A DNA stretch of 64,000 nt from CBDDHT01 sp965227905 (GTDB lineage Bacteria > Pseudomonadota > Alphaproteobacteria > Rhizobiales > Methyloligellaceae). The translations under genes were made by a program, and so were the position numbers. The stretch is from positions 6,014,001-6,078,000 of the forward strand of contig OZ245780.1 of the NCBI GenBank assembly GCA_965227905.1, written 5' to 3'. Of the stretch, positions 41,953 to 51,334 are shown one piece after another. Each line of letters opens with the position of its first letter. The stretch's first letter is position 1. The notes under the pieces are model-generated. The model was not told where the DNA came from. It ran no database searches and worked only from the letters and a program-made list of their open reading frames with translations.

Positions 41953-42678
41953 TTACGCCATGTATTGACCGCCATTGGCGCTCAGCGTCGAGCCGGTGAT
42001 AAAACCGGCATCGTCCGAGGCCAGGAAGACGACGCAACGGCCGATTTCTTCCGCTTCACCCAAACGACCGACCGGGATCAGCGGGAGAATGCTCTTCTCC
42101 AGAACATCCTGTGGAACGGCAGCCACCATTTCCGTATTGATGTAGCCAGGTGCGATGGCATTGACCGTAATGCCCTTGCGCGCATTCTCTTGAGCAATGG
42201 CTTTAGTGAACCCGATAAGGCCGGCTTTGGCGGCGGAATAGTTGGACTGTCCCATCTGCCCCTTCTGCCCGTTGACCGAAGAGATATTGATAATGCGCCC
42301 AAAACCCCGATCGCGCATTCCGGCGATGATGGGGCGCGTCATGTTGAAGAGCGAATCCAGATTGGTCTTGATCACCGCCGACCAGGCATCGGGGTCCATG
42401 CGATGGAGCATGCCGTCTCGCGTAATCCCGGCGTTGTTGACGACGATATCGACAGGTCCGAGATCCGCCTCGACCTTAGCCAGCCCTGCCTCGCAATCTT
42501 CGTAGCTTCCAACGTCCCACTTGTAGACGGCAATGCCAGTCTCTTCCTTGAACTTGTTCGCCGCTTCGTCATTACCGCCGTAAGTCGCGGCTACGTTGCA
42601 GCCTGCCGCTTTCAGCGCTGTCGAAATCGCGGCTCCAATACCACGGGTTCCACCTGTAACCACTGCCACTCGCGCCAT
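41953..42678 (-). CDS. phaB: Acetoacetyl-CoA reductase
   Basis: 241 residues from the second of two adjacent ATGs; GGAGG is 7 nt from it. NADPH-dependent SDR: VTGGTRGIGAAI, NNAGITRDGMLHRMDPDAW (the PhaB-typical text), ISSVNGQKGQMGQSNYSAAKAG with catalytic Ser and YSAAK. It reduces acetoacetyl-CoA to (R)-3-hydroxybutyryl-CoA for PHB storage. It is the second gene after phaA (93 nt) and ends at a strong terminator. Confidence 0.95.
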   Translation of the reverse strand: MARVAVVTGGTRGIGAAISTALKAAGCNVAATYGGNDEAANKFKEETGIAVYKWDVGSYEDCEAGLAKVEADLGPVDIVVNNAGITRDGMLHRMDPDAWSAVIKTNLDSLFNMTRPIIAGMRDRGFGRIINISSVNGQKGQMGQSNYSAAKAGLIGFTKAIAQENARKGITVNAIAPGYINTEMVAAVPQDVLEKSILPLIPVGRLGEAEEIGRCVVFLASDDAGFITGSTLSANGGQYMA

Positions 42679-42771
42679 CATTCGTCCTCCCTATGGTGTC
42701 TTATGTTTTTTGTCGTCGGCCCCGGTCACCCTTGTCTCTATGGACACTCGGCAACCGGGGTCGAACAATAA

Positions 42772-43956
42772 TCAGTCGCGCGCGACGCACATGGCAATAC
42801 CCATGCCGCCACCGATGCACAGTGTTGCAAGGCCTTTCTTGGCGTCACGCCGCTGCATTTCGTGCAGCAGGGTGATGAGCACGCGGGCACCGGAAGCTCC
42901 GACAGGATGACCAATGGCGATAGCTCCGCCGTTGACGTTGACCTTTTCCGTGTCCCAGCCAAGATCCTTGTTCACGGCCAATGCTTGCGCGGCAAAGGCC
43001 TCATTGGCTTCGACGAGGTCGAGATCGTCTTTGCTCCAGCCAGCTTTCTCCAATGCCTTGCGAGAGGCCGGAATGGGGCCAGTTCCCATGATGGCAGGAT
43101 CGACGCCGGCATGGGCCCATGAAACAATCCGTGCGAGCGGTTGAACACCGCGACGCTCCGCTTCGGACGCCGTCATCAACACAGCGGCAGCGGCACCGTC
43201 ATTGATACCGCTGGCGTTGCCGGCGGTCACAGTGCCTTCCTTATCGAAAGCCGGGCGAAGTTTAGCGATATCGGCGACGGAAACGCCATCGCGGATATAC
43301 TCGTCCGTGTCGACGACCGTCTCTTTTCTGCGGGACTTGATGGTGACCGGCGTAATCTCGTCCTTGAACTTGCCGGCATTTCTTGCTGCTTCGGCTTTGT
43401 TCTGCGAGGCAACGGCAAACTCATCCTGTTCATCACGGGTAAGCTGCCATTGGCGCGCCACGTTCTCGGCCGTATTGCCCATGTGATAGCCGTTGAAGGC
43501 ATCCCAGAGCCCGTCTTTGATCATTGTGTCGACCAACTCGACGGAACCCATTTTTGTGCCATTGCGCATCTGTGAGCAGTGCGGGGCCTGGCTCATGCTT
43601 TCCATTCCGCCGGCCACGACGACGTTCGACGAACCAAGCTGGATCTGCTGGGCACCAAGGGCCACCGCGCGCAAGCCCGAACCACAGAGCTGGTTCATGC
43701 CCCACGCCGGTGCTTCGACCGGAATTCCGGCATTGACGGACGCCTGGCGGGCTGGATTCTGTCCAGCGCCTGCAGCCAGAATCTGCCCCATAATGACCTC
43801 GGAGACGTCATCGGGTTGAACTTGTGCGCGCTCAAGCGCGGCTTTGATCGCCACTTCGCCCAGATAATGCGCAGGAACACTGCTCAAAGCACCGCTGAAC
43901 GAGCCCACCGGCGTTCGTGCCGCGCCGGCGATTACGATTGTCTCACTGTCACTCAT
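42772..43956 (-). CDS. phaA: Acetyl-CoA acetyltransferase (beta-ketothiolase)
   Basis: 394 residues, GGAGG 7 nt before the start. Thiolase active-site residues: Cys in MNQLCGSGLRAVALG, His in NGGAIAIGHPVGASGAR, and the second Cys in CIGGGMGIAM. It condenses two acetyl-CoA to acetoacetyl-CoA, the first step of PHB formation. The phaA-phaB operon diverges from phaR, the PHB regulator. Confidence 0.95.
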   Translation of the reverse strand: MSDSETIVIAGAARTPVGSFSGALSSVPAHYLGEVAIKAALERAQVQPDDVSEVIMGQILAAGAGQNPARQASVNAGIPVEAPAWGMNQLCGSGLRAVALGAQQIQLGSSNVVVAGGMESMSQAPHCSQMRNGTKMGSVELVDTMIKDGLWDAFNGYHMGNTAENVARQWQLTRDEQDEFAVASQNKAEAARNAGKFKDEITPVTIKSRRKETVVDTDEYIRDGVSVADIAKLRPAFDKEGTVTAGNASGINDGAAAAVLMTASEAERRGVQPLARIVSWAHAGVDPAIMGTGPIPASRKALEKAGWSKDDLDLVEANEAFAAQALAVNKDLGWDTEKVNVNGGAIAIGHPVGASGARVLITLLHEMQRRDAKKGLATLCIGGGMGIAMCVARD

Positions 43957-44365
43957 GATAGTCCTCCATTGGGCTCAGTTTACGGCCATTTATATCGGCT
44001 CCCACAATGCCGACTAGTGCGACATACGTCCAAACAAATTCTGCAGCGCTGAACACGCACTATTGATTGGAACCTTGGAGAGAATTCTACCGTCGCCTGA
44101 TCTCACTGAAATCGACACTCCGGTGGGATCTCCAACTCCCGGTCGATTTCCGAATTTCGGCGGCGTCCCATCGTCCGGCCAGCAAGGATCGTCCAATACG
44201 CGATCCTTGGACAATGCAATTTGATTGAGATCACAGCCCGTCGGAACTCTTTACGCTACTGCCGAAAACGCTCTGGTGCGGTGCGCGAATGTTGTGTTAC
44301 CAGTTTCGCGGTGCAAAAATGCTTATTCGCACTGCAGCGCAAATGGCTGAGAAAGACCGTTAATT
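43957..44365. other. 409-nt divergent region between phaA and phaR, with a perfect inverted repeat
   Basis: CAAGGATCG (44183-44191) and CGATCCTTG (44201-44209) are perfect 9-bp arms with a 9-nt loop. Near 44310-44345 are TGC/GCA-rich words (TGCAAAAATGC, CACTGCAGCG), of the sort PhaR proteins bind (TGC/GCA). This region must hold the promoters of both genes; no -10/-35 is certain. Confidence 0.45.
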
Positions 44366-45010
44366 GTGTCGAAAGAAGTGTCATCTGAGCCGGACCAGGT
44401 CGTCATAAAGAAATATGCGAACCGGCGGCTCTACAATACGGATACCAGCAGTTACGTAACGCTGGACGATCTCGCGGAAATGGTGAAGGTCGAGCGCGAC
44501 TTTGTCGTCTACGACGCCAAGTCCGGCGATGATCTGACGCACGCAGTCCTCACACAAATCATCGTCGAGCAAGAGAGTCGCGGCGGTACGCAGAGCCTAC
44601 TGCCGATTCCGTTTCTGCGTCAGCTGATCCGGCTCTATGGGGACAATATGGAGCGTTTTGTCCCATCCTATCTCGAATTCAGCCTGGATTCGCTGACCCG
44701 CGAGCAGGAGCGATTCCGCGAGCAATTCGCCAACACGTTTGGAAATGCGACGTTCGAGGCCATTCAAGAACAGACGCGAAACAACCTTGCGGTCTTCGAG
44801 AAAGCAATGGGCATGTTCAGCCCTTTCCAGCAGCCGAATGATGGCGAGCCGGCTTCCAAGGATGCGACTCCGAACGGGGATACGTCATTGCAGACGCCTG
44901 TCGATACCGAGACAGAGCCACAGCCTGCACGGAGCGCCGACGAAATTTCCGCCCTAAAGGCGGAACTCTCCGAAATGCAGCAAAAGCTGGAACGACTCTC
45001 TCGAGGCTGA
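44366..45010 (+). CDS. phaR: PHB synthesis regulator PhaR
   Basis: 214 residues with a GTG start. The N-terminal DNA-binding domain carries the family text VIKKYANRRLYNTDTSSYVTLDDLAEMVK (in two parts, about 12-40), and the following PHB accumulation regulatory domain YDAKSGDDLTHAVLTQIIVEQE. A coiled, acidic C-terminus ends in LSEMQQKLERL. PhaR binds PHB granules and DNA and represses phasin and pha genes when no polymer is present. Its divergent neighbours phaA/phaB are likely targets. Confidence 0.93.
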   Translation: MSKEVSSEPDQVVIKKYANRRLYNTDTSSYVTLDDLAEMVKVERDFVVYDAKSGDDLTHAVLTQIIVEQESRGGTQSLLPIPFLRQLIRLYGDNMERFVPSYLEFSLDSLTREQERFREQFANTFGNATFEAIQEQTRNNLAVFEKAMGMFSPFQQPNDGEPASKDATPNGDTSLQTPVDTETEPQPARSADEISALKAELSEMQQKLERLSRG

Positions 45011-45018
45011 GTCCCGTG

Positions 45019-46872
45019 TTAAACCGCTTGGCGAGGCGCGGCCGACGCCGGTGAGAAGTCCACAAGTTTCGGCGTTCCGAAATGGAACCCCTGCATATAT
45101 GTGACAGACATGTCCTGGAGCAGTTTGACCGTCGGTTCGTCTCCGACCCATTCGGCAACTGTCTCCATACCAAGATTCTGAGCCAGATCGATGAGTGCCT
45201 TCACCATGATCTGATCGCCCCGGCTTTCGGGTAGATTCTTGATGAAAGATCCATCGAGTTTCACTGTATCGACGTCGAGATGGCGCAGGTTTCGGAATGA
45301 AGAGTATCCGGCTCCGAAATCATCAATGGCGACACGGCAGCCGAGTTTCTTCAACTTCTCGACAAGACGGGCCGTCTCATCGATATCGGAAATAAGCGCC
45401 GTCTCAGTGATCTCAACGATGATGCGTTGACTGAGGTCACCGCCGCCTTCCGTCAGAGCTTCGAGCGCTGCAAACCACTCCGGGTCTGTAACAGTCTCAC
45501 CCGATACGTTGACTGCAAGCTGCAAGTCATCAAACCGCTTTAAGAGCGGTGCAGTGAGCTCGATCACACGATGATCGACATGACGCGCCAGGCCGAGCTC
45601 CTCAGCGACGGATATGAAGTCGACTGCCGGAATGATCGCCCCATCGGGCTTCTTCATGCGAAGCAGAGCTTCATAGTAGATCGGCTCCAACGATTTGGAG
45701 CAGACGACCGGCTGAAGCGCCAGCATCATTCGTCGCTCATTCAGAGCGCGAAGAATCTCGTCGGCAACAACCATGTTGCGGCGCCGACGCGACTCGCGTT
45801 GTTCGGACTGCTTGTAGACCGCAAAACCGCTCGCGCCTTTGACCCTCGCCCATTCAAGCGCTTCCAGTGAACGACAGACGACGTCGTCAACGGAATCGGC
45901 CTGTCGCGGAACGAGCACAGCGCCAATTGCGATCGTTGCAGCGAGCGCCCCAGCCGATGTCTCCACCGCCTCGGTTTCGGCGGCGCGAAGCAACCGCGCG
46001 GCAACGTGCGCCAGAGCATCAGGTCCGCAATCGTGAAGGATCAGGCCAAATTTGTTTGTGCTATAGCGCCCGATGCAATCATCACCCCGCAGGCAATTTC
46101 TTAGGCGGCGGCCGACAATCGCAAGCACTTCATCACCGATAGCGAATCCGAATGTCTCGTTGACATGGTTCAGATTGTTCACGGCGGCCATCAGGAACGT
46201 CCCACCGCCACTGTTTTTCGAATGCTCGATAAAACCTTCCAAGGCGGAGGTCAGGCGGATTCGATTGAACTGACCGGTCAATTCGTCATGTTCGGTAAGG
46301 AACATCAGGCGACGCTGCTTCTGATGCCGTTCGTTGATGACCCGAATGACACCGCGCGCGCAAGCCGGACGGCCTGCCCCGTCGGCATACCAGCGGCCAT
46401 CCTCTTCGACCCAGACTTCAGCGGCGTTGCGCCGGCCCAAGGGCCTTAGACGATATTGCACGCAATATCCGACGCCCTGTCCTTTGTCCGTTTCGCTCGA
46501 TCCGGCAATTGCCTGGTACCGTCTGTCCACGTCGCTTGGATCAATCAGCAGAGCATAGGCCCCGCCCGTCCCGACGCCAGATAAATCACAGTCTTCGATG
46601 AGCAACTCGGCGTAGTCCGCCCACGTGAGATCATCCGACACGATATCCCATGAATAGGCCGTCTCGCCCGCATCAATCAGCACAGCGCCCAGATCGAGAG
46701 GCGTATCACAGTCTCTCGCTGGCACATTTGACGGATTCGAAGTCAATTCCTCGGCCTGTACCGCCGCGTCGCCCCCAACCGGGTAGGTCTCCGACGTCAG
46801 GTTCGCAAGGCTATTGGGATCACTCACGGAAACAACGTCCTTCGATGGGATTTCACGGCCGGATACAGCCAC
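45019..46872 (-). CDS. PAS-GGDEF-EAL protein, predicted c-di-GMP phosphodiesterase with dead GGDEF domain
   Basis: 617 residues from a GTG at 46872; another GTG at 46827 with AAGGA upstream is an equally good start. A PAS-like segment (about 50-165) ends in VIRVINERHQKQRR. The GGDEF domain has LTEHDELTGQFNRIRL, but the catalytic GG(D/E)EF is RYSTNKFGL, so no synthase activity is expected. The EAL domain is intact: YYEALLRM, NVSGE, VEITETALI, IDDFGAGYSSF and KLDGSFIKN. It should degrade c-di-GMP. It converges with phaR (8 nt apart). Confidence 0.9.
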   Translation of the reverse strand: MAVSGREIPSKDVVSVSDPNSLANLTSETYPVGGDAAVQAEELTSNPSNVPARDCDTPLDLGAVLIDAGETAYSWDIVSDDLTWADYAELLIEDCDLSGVGTGGAYALLIDPSDVDRRYQAIAGSSETDKGQGVGYCVQYRLRPLGRRNAAEVWVEEDGRWYADGAGRPACARGVIRVINERHQKQRRLMFLTEHDELTGQFNRIRLTSALEGFIEHSKNSGGGTFLMAAVNNLNHVNETFGFAIGDEVLAIVGRRLRNCLRGDDCIGRYSTNKFGLILHDCGPDALAHVAARLLRAAETEAVETSAGALAATIAIGAVLVPRQADSVDDVVCRSLEALEWARVKGASGFAVYKQSEQRESRRRRNMVVADEILRALNERRMMLALQPVVCSKSLEPIYYEALLRMKKPDGAIIPAVDFISVAEELGLARHVDHRVIELTAPLLKRFDDLQLAVNVSGETVTDPEWFAALEALTEGGGDLSQRIIVEITETALISDIDETARLVEKLKKLGCRVAIDDFGAGYSSFRNLRHLDVDTVKLDGSFIKNLPESRGDQIMVKALIDLAQNLGMETVAEWVGDEPTVKLLQDMSVTYMQGFHFGTPKLVDFSPASAAPRQAV

Positions 46873-47046
46873 TCGCTTGCCGCATACTTCGCCTTCAAAT
46901 CCACGCTAAGCCGTGAACCTTAACAAAGCCGAAACCACATCCAATCCGCGCCAAATCCAAGCACCTTGCATAGCCGTCGCCATTATTTGGCGCGCATCTT
47001 GCGCCACAAGGGGGGTAGTGTTTCAAAGTGAGACGAGGCGAAGTTT

Positions 47047-47370
47047 ATGATTATCCGGGCGTCATGTGGCACAAGCGGCAGGTTTGACTGCACGCGCCGC
47101 CAGGCTCCTGAATCGCAACCGGCGAAGCCAGATAGCGATGATTCGTCGCGCGCACTGGTCCCAGTGCGGCAAGTCTTGGAAAGCACACCCCCAAGACTGA
47201 CATCTCACAAGCCGTCGGCAGCCTTTCTCGCCCAGCTCGCTGACCAGTATTCCAGTCGCGAAAGTCGCGCAGATGCACGCCGACAGCGACTCGATACCGC
47301 TCTGAGTGCTTACGCCCGCAGGGACGAGCATCCGGCCCAAACTGGCACAGAACGGAACATTCGCGTCTAA
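47047..47370 (+). CDS. Small hypothetical protein, Arg/Ala/Ser rich
   Basis: 107 residues, ATG after GAGGCGAAGTTT. Low complexity and polar, with a core PSAAFLAQLADQYSSRESRADARRQRLD that resembles a short conserved helix found in small proteins of many alphaproteobacteria. No membrane or metal motif is visible. It is short, and the opposite frame is longer-open but less protein-like. Function is unknown. Confidence 0.5.
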   Translation: MIIRASCGTSGRFDCTRRQAPESQPAKPDSDDSSRALVPVRQVLESTPPRLTSHKPSAAFLAQLADQYSSRESRADARRQRLDTALSAYARRDEHPAQTGTERNIRV

Positions 47371-47402
47371 TACCAGCAGTAGTCTTGTCGACACATATAG
47401 CA

Positions 47403-47429
47403 ACGCCCCGGACCGAAGGTCCGAGGCGT
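47403..47429 (-). terminator. Hairpin, likely terminator of the membrane-protein gene
   Basis: ACGCC-CGGACC (47403-47414) pairs with GGTCCG-GGCGT (47418-47429) with one mismatch and a 3-nt loop that on the minus strand forms a CUUCGG cap, a very stable turn. The following T-run is poor (TTGCTATATG). Confidence 0.5.
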
Positions 47430-47458
47430 GAAAACGTCTTCAGATGAAAGAATGCGCG

Positions 47459-47860
47459 TCAGTGAGCGCCCGGCCCAACGGCAAAGTCCCGCCGCGCGGC
47501 ACGGATCGTCACCGAGAAACCGGCGATCACATCGATAAGCGCAACAATCGTAATGAAGAAGAACAGCGACGTCGCCGCTTCGGGTACGACAAGGAACTCA
47601 ATCAGGCAAATGATGAAGACCACCGTCGACAAGGCATGATCCACAAGCGAATTTCCGCCCGTCCGCGTTGCCTTCAGTATCTCGATGAATAGCAGCATCA
47701 ATGTGCCTGCAAGTATCAGGTCTCCGAGCGTAAACACCCAGATATTGCCTGACAGCATACCTGCCTCGAAAATGACGGCGTCGAACTTCATGTCTGTCGC
47801 GAAGGTGATCGCATTGTAGGCAATCACCGACAGGACGACCCATGGCAGGCTCAAAATCAT
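47459..47860 (-). CDS. Small four-helix membrane protein
   Basis: 133 residues, start MILSLPWVV after AGGAG. Four hydrophobic helices: PWVVLSVIAYNAITF, GDLILAGTLMLLFIEIL, ALSTVVFIICLIEFLVV and SLFFFITIVALIDVIAGF, ending in TIRAARRDFAV. The pattern, with VLLFFEILKSTRTG-like text after helix 2, matches an uncharacterised membrane-protein family common in alphaproteobacteria. Function is unknown. It follows rpmF on the same strand at 60 nt. Confidence 0.7.
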   Translation of the reverse strand: MILSLPWVVLSVIAYNAITFATDMKFDAVIFEAGMLSGNIWVFTLGDLILAGTLMLLFIEILKATRTGGNSLVDHALSTVVFIICLIEFLVVPEAATSLFFFITIVALIDVIAGFSVTIRAARRDFAVGPGAH

Positions 47861-47920
47861 GCTTTCAACTCCTGGCTGATCGCTATGCGCGCTCTGTTGC
47901 CGAAGAACCGGCAAACAAAT

Positions 47921-48106
47921 CTAGAATTCTTCCTTGGGCTCCAGAATCTGGCGCCCACGATACATTCCAGTCTTCAGATCGACATGATGAGGACGGCGCA
48001 ACTCGCCACTATCCTTGTCCTCGACATAAGTCGGTTTTTTCAATCCATCTGCCGAACGCCGCGATCCACGCTTCATCCGGGTCACCTTACTTCTAGGAAC
48101 CGCCAC
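47921..48106 (-). CDS. rpmF: Ribosomal protein L32
   Basis: 61 residues. The true start is a GTG at 48106 (GGAGATTAAGACG upstream), giving MAVPRSKVTRMKRG. THE L32 core KKPTYVEDKDSGELRRPHHV and DLKTGMYRGRQIL is fully conserved for alphaproteobacteria, ending EPKEEF. It lacks the zinc cysteines, as is usual in this class. L32 is a component of the 50S subunit. It lies 178 nt behind mtgA on the same strand. Confidence 0.93.
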   Translation of the reverse strand: MAVPRSKVTRMKRGSRRSADGLKKPTYVEDKDSGELRRPHHVDLKTGMYRGRQILEPKEEF

Positions 48107-48284
48107 CGTCTTAATCTCCAATTGGTCGCGCCGTACTAACCGTCTGCTCGAATGTTTCAGCCCAACTGAAACCGCAAACCGTTATCCGAATTCGGCGCAT
48201 ATGCTCGCTGATCGCGGCCCTTATAAGGCGAATCCGGCACAATGACCAGTGCTCTGAGCAACCGAAGTATTGAGCCATATAAGG

Positions 48285-49085
48285 CTAGTTGCTCTGGATG
48301 CAATCGAGCTGCGCCGTTTCCCGCCTCATACGCCGCTCAATCTTGTCTGCCAGACGTCGTGTTTTTGGCCCAGGTCTGCCAGCATTCCGCTTGAAGGGAT
48401 TTGGCAGAGCAGCCGCCATCTGTGCAGCCTCGCGTCGCGTTAATTCTATGGCTCCCTTTTTGAAGTGATGGTGTGCAGCGGCCTCGGCTCCGAATACGCC
48501 CGGGGCCCATTCGGCGATGTTTAGATAGATCTCAAGCATACGACGCTTTGGCCAAATGCCTGACATGGCATATGCCAGCGGGATCTCGATCGCCTTGCGG
48601 ATATAACTACGGCTTTGCCACAGGAACAGGTTTTTGGCCGTCTGCATGGGGATCGTGCTGGCACCACGTGGTCCGACGCCGCTTTTTCTTGCTTTTTCGA
48701 TCGATTGATTAATGGCTGTCCAATCAACGCCCCAGTGGCTGCAAAATTTTGCATCCTCGGACAGCACGATTGCCTTGATCAGATAAGGCGACATCCGTTC
48801 GATCGCAATCCACGTGTTCTGCACGTCTCTACCGGCGAGCGCATTCCTTGCCATGAGCGACGAATAGGGGGGATCGATAAACCGGTATGCGGCGATAATC
48901 AGAATGGGAACGAGGATCACCGTTGCCAGGATCAGGCCAACGGCCTGCCAAAGACGACGGTGAAAATACCATCGACGACTCGCCGACTCCGGCGATCGTC
49001 GGGTCTTTTTTCCCTGACCTGCCGCCCGGCTTTTCGCGCTGGACTTGCGCGACCGACCGCTCTTGCTCCGCTGTCCCCTCGCCAT
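48285..49085 (-). CDS. mtgA: Monofunctional biosynthetic peptidoglycan transglycosylase
   Basis: 266 residues starting MARGQRSKSG. A Lys/Arg/Ser-rich cytosolic tail (1-38), one membrane helix (LWQAVGLILATVILVPILI, about 45-63), then the GT51 domain with its catalytic glutamate in VLSEDAKFCSHWGVD, and GASTIPMQTAKNLFLW, RRMLEIYLNIAEWAPGVFG and LTRREAAQMAAALPNP. It polymerises lipid II into glycan strands at the outer face of the inner membrane. The gene order next to rpmF and ispA is shared with Hyphomicrobiales. Confidence 0.94.
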   Translation of the reverse strand: MARGQRSKSGRSRKSSAKSRAAGQGKKTRRSPESASRRWYFHRRLWQAVGLILATVILVPILIIAAYRFIDPPYSSLMARNALAGRDVQNTWIAIERMSPYLIKAIVLSEDAKFCSHWGVDWTAINQSIEKARKSGVGPRGASTIPMQTAKNLFLWQSRSYIRKAIEIPLAYAMSGIWPKRRMLEIYLNIAEWAPGVFGAEAAAHHHFKKGAIELTRREAAQMAAALPNPFKRNAGRPGPKTRRLADKIERRMRRETAQLDCIQSN

Positions 49086-49163
49086 TGCTCGCTTGTAGCC
49101 TCTGGAAGGCCGGTTCGGCAACGTGATATGACCGGTTCAATTCCGACGAGGGAACTGAATCGC

Positions 49164-50057
49164 ATGACATTCACGGACAAGCTGGGATATGCGGCGAGGC
49201 TGGTCGAAACCCGCCTCACCCATATTCTGTCCGATTCTCAAGCGCTTCCTGTCGCACCCGACAGACTCGCAAACGCCATGCGCCACGGGGCCCTTGATGG
49301 CGGAAAGCGTTTCCGTCCCTTCCTGATGATTGAAAGCGCCACGCTCTTCGGTGTACCCGAAGAGGACGTGCTCAATGCCGCCGCCGCCCTTGAATGCGTC
49401 CACTGCTATTCTCTCATCCATGACGATCTGCCGGCTATGGACGACGACGACTTGAGGCGCGGCCGGCCGACGGTCCATGTGGCATTCGATGAAGCCACAG
49501 CAATTCTTGCAGGCGACAGTCTACTGACTTTGGCCTTTGAGATCCTTGCGCACCCTGAAACGCATTCAGACGCCGGCGTGCGTTCGGAGCTCGTTCTTGC
49601 CCTTAGCAGGGCATCAGGATGGCAAGGCATGGCAGGAGGGCAAATGCTCGATCTTGCGGCAGAGGGAAAAAGCCAAAGTGTCTCTGAAATCAGCCGGATT
49701 CATGCGTTGAAGACGGCTGCATTGATCGCTTGTGCCTGCGAAATGGGAACCATTCTTGCGAAAGCCGGTCCAGATGCGAGGGCGTCGATGCGGACGTTCG
49801 GCGAGGCACTCGGCCTTGCCTTCCAATTGACTGATGACGTTCTGGACATTGAAGGCGACGCGCAGGAGGTTGGCAAGGCAATCGGAAAGGACGCGGAAGC
49901 AGGAAAAGCAACCCTTGTCGGGATGCTCGGCCTCGACGAAGCAAAACGACGAATCGAGAGTTTAGAAAAAGAAGCCATCAACGCTCTTGCACCCTTCGGC
50001 ACGGCGTCGCAGACATTGGCCGACGCGGCTCGGTTTGTCACACGCAGAAACCGATGA
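49164..50057 (+). CDS. ispA: Farnesyl diphosphate synthase / polyprenyl synthetase
   Basis: 297 residues starting MTFTDKLGYA. The frame is open far upstream but that part is antisense to mtgA and not protein-like. Prenyltransferase motifs: GGKRFRPFLM, the first aspartate-rich motif DDLPAMDDDDLRRG, GAMAGGQMLDL (here GMAGGQMLDL), and the second motif LTDDVLDIEGD. It builds farnesyl diphosphate from IPP and DMAPP for quinones and undecaprenyl phosphate. It converges on ispG, also an isoprenoid gene. Confidence 0.93.
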   Translation: MTFTDKLGYAARLVETRLTHILSDSQALPVAPDRLANAMRHGALDGGKRFRPFLMIESATLFGVPEEDVLNAAAALECVHCYSLIHDDLPAMDDDDLRRGRPTVHVAFDEATAILAGDSLLTLAFEILAHPETHSDAGVRSELVLALSRASGWQGMAGGQMLDLAAEGKSQSVSEISRIHALKTAALIACACEMGTILAKAGPDARASMRTFGEALGLAFQLTDDVLDIEGDAQEVGKAIGKDAEAGKATLVGMLGLDEAKRRIESLEKEAINALAPFGTASQTLADAARFVTRRNR

Positions 50058-50098
50058 AACAGTCTCTCGTTGATTGAGCGAGTGCCTCACTGAGAACG

Positions 50099-51334
50099 TC
50101 AGAGCCCTTGTGAAGGGCCAAACCGTTCGCAAATGTATGATTCAACCATTTCTTTGAAATCGGCAGCAATCGTCGGGCCTCTCAACGTGCGGACTTTCTT
50201 GCCGTCGACAAATACCGGTGCGGCCGGCGTTTCGCCTGTTCCGGGGAGGCTGATGCCGATATCGGAATGCTTGGACTCGCCAGGGCCATTCACGATGCAG
50301 CCCATGACCGCCACATTCAGTTCCTCGACACCCGGATAACGCTCTCGCCAAACGGGCATCTGGTCCCGGAGATGATCCTCGATTTCTTTTGCGAGCTGCT
50401 GAAACACGGTGCTCGTGGTTCGGCCGCAACCCGGACATGCGGTGACCACCGGCACAAATGAACGCAGTCCCATGGATTGCAGGATTTCCTGTCCGACGCG
50501 AACTTCTTCGGCTCGATCGCCGTCGGGCTCCGGCGTGAGAGAAATCCGGATCGTGTCGCCAATTCCTTCCTGTAGCAGAACGGCCAGGGCTGCTGTCGAA
50601 GCAACGATACCCTTGCTGCCCATCCCCGCTTCGGTGAGCCCGAGATGCAGTGCATAGTCGCAACGCACGGCCAGAAGGCGATAGACGCTGATCAGATCCT
50701 GCACGGCGCTGACTTTGGCAGACAGAATGATCTGTTCCGGTTTCATACCAAGTGACACAGCGCGTTCGGCACTGAGATGAGCCGACTGCACGATGGCTTC
50801 GTGCAGCACAGACTGTGCATCTTGCGGCGTCGCACTTGCGGCGTTCTCATCCATGAGCCGCGTTAGCAGCTCTTGGTCGAGCGAGCCCCAGTTGACGCCA
50901 ATTCGAACCGGTTTGTTATGTTTCAGAGCCGTCTCGACGATTGCCGAGAACTGACGATCGCGCTTTTCGCGAAAGCCCACATTTCCGGGATTGATCCGGT
51001 ATTTGTCGAGCGCCTCGGCCGCCGCCGGATGATGGGCCAACAATGTGTGTCCGTTGTAGTGAAAATCGCCGACGAGCGGCACGTCGATGCCTTTTGCGCG
51101 GATTCGATCCCGTATATGTGGAACCGCTGCTGCCGATTCCTCGCGATCGACAGTGATCCTCACAATCTCCGATCCCGCCCGCGCCAGGGCTTCGACCTGA
51201 TCGGCTGTTTTCTCGGTGTCGGCCGTGTCCGTATTGGTCATCGATTGAACGACCACCGGTGCCGTTCCACCGACCAAAACGGCGCCGACGGCCACCTGTT
51301 TGGATCGACGCCTCGGCAACGCGGAATTCGTCAT
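50099..51334 (-). CDS. ispG: 4-hydroxy-3-methylbut-2-en-1-yl diphosphate synthase (MEP pathway)
   Basis: 411 residues starting MTNSALPRRR. The TIM-barrel N-domain has VQSMTNTDTADTEKT and VPLVGDFHYNG; RINPGNVG is conserved; the [4Fe-4S] cluster ligands are in CPGCGRTT and GCIVNGPGE. It converts MEcPP to HMBPP in the isoprenoid MEP pathway. It converges on ispA with 41 nt between the ends. The longer frame to 51382 is not supported. Confidence 0.95.
   Translation of the reverse strand: MTNSALPRRRSKQVAVGAVLVGGTAPVVVQSMTNTDTADTEKTADQVEALARAGSEIVRITVDREESAAAVPHIRDRIRAKGIDVPLVGDFHYNGHTLLAHHPAAAEALDKYRINPGNVGFREKRDRQFSAIVETALKHNKPVRIGVNWGSLDQELLTRLMDENAASATPQDAQSVLHEAIVQSAHLSAERAVSLGMKPEQIILSAKVSAVQDLISVYRLLAVRCDYALHLGLTEAGMGSKGIVASTAALAVLLQEGIGDTIRISLTPEPDGDRAEEVRVGQEILQSMGLRSFVPVVTACPGCGRTTSTVFQQLAKEIEDHLRDQMPVWRERYPGVEELNVAVMGCIVNGPGESKHSDIGISLPGTGETPAAPVFVDGKKVRTLRGPTIAADFKEMVESYICERFGPSQGL

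Noticed and set aside
46983..47186. 67-codon minus frame
   Set aside because: It lies opposite the 47047-47370 frame, which has a ribosome-binding site and a core resembling known alphaproteobacterial small proteins.
48615..49163. N-terminal extension of the ispA frame
   Set aside because: This open stretch is antisense to mtgA and has no prenyltransferase text; the ATG at 49164 gives a normal-length enzyme.
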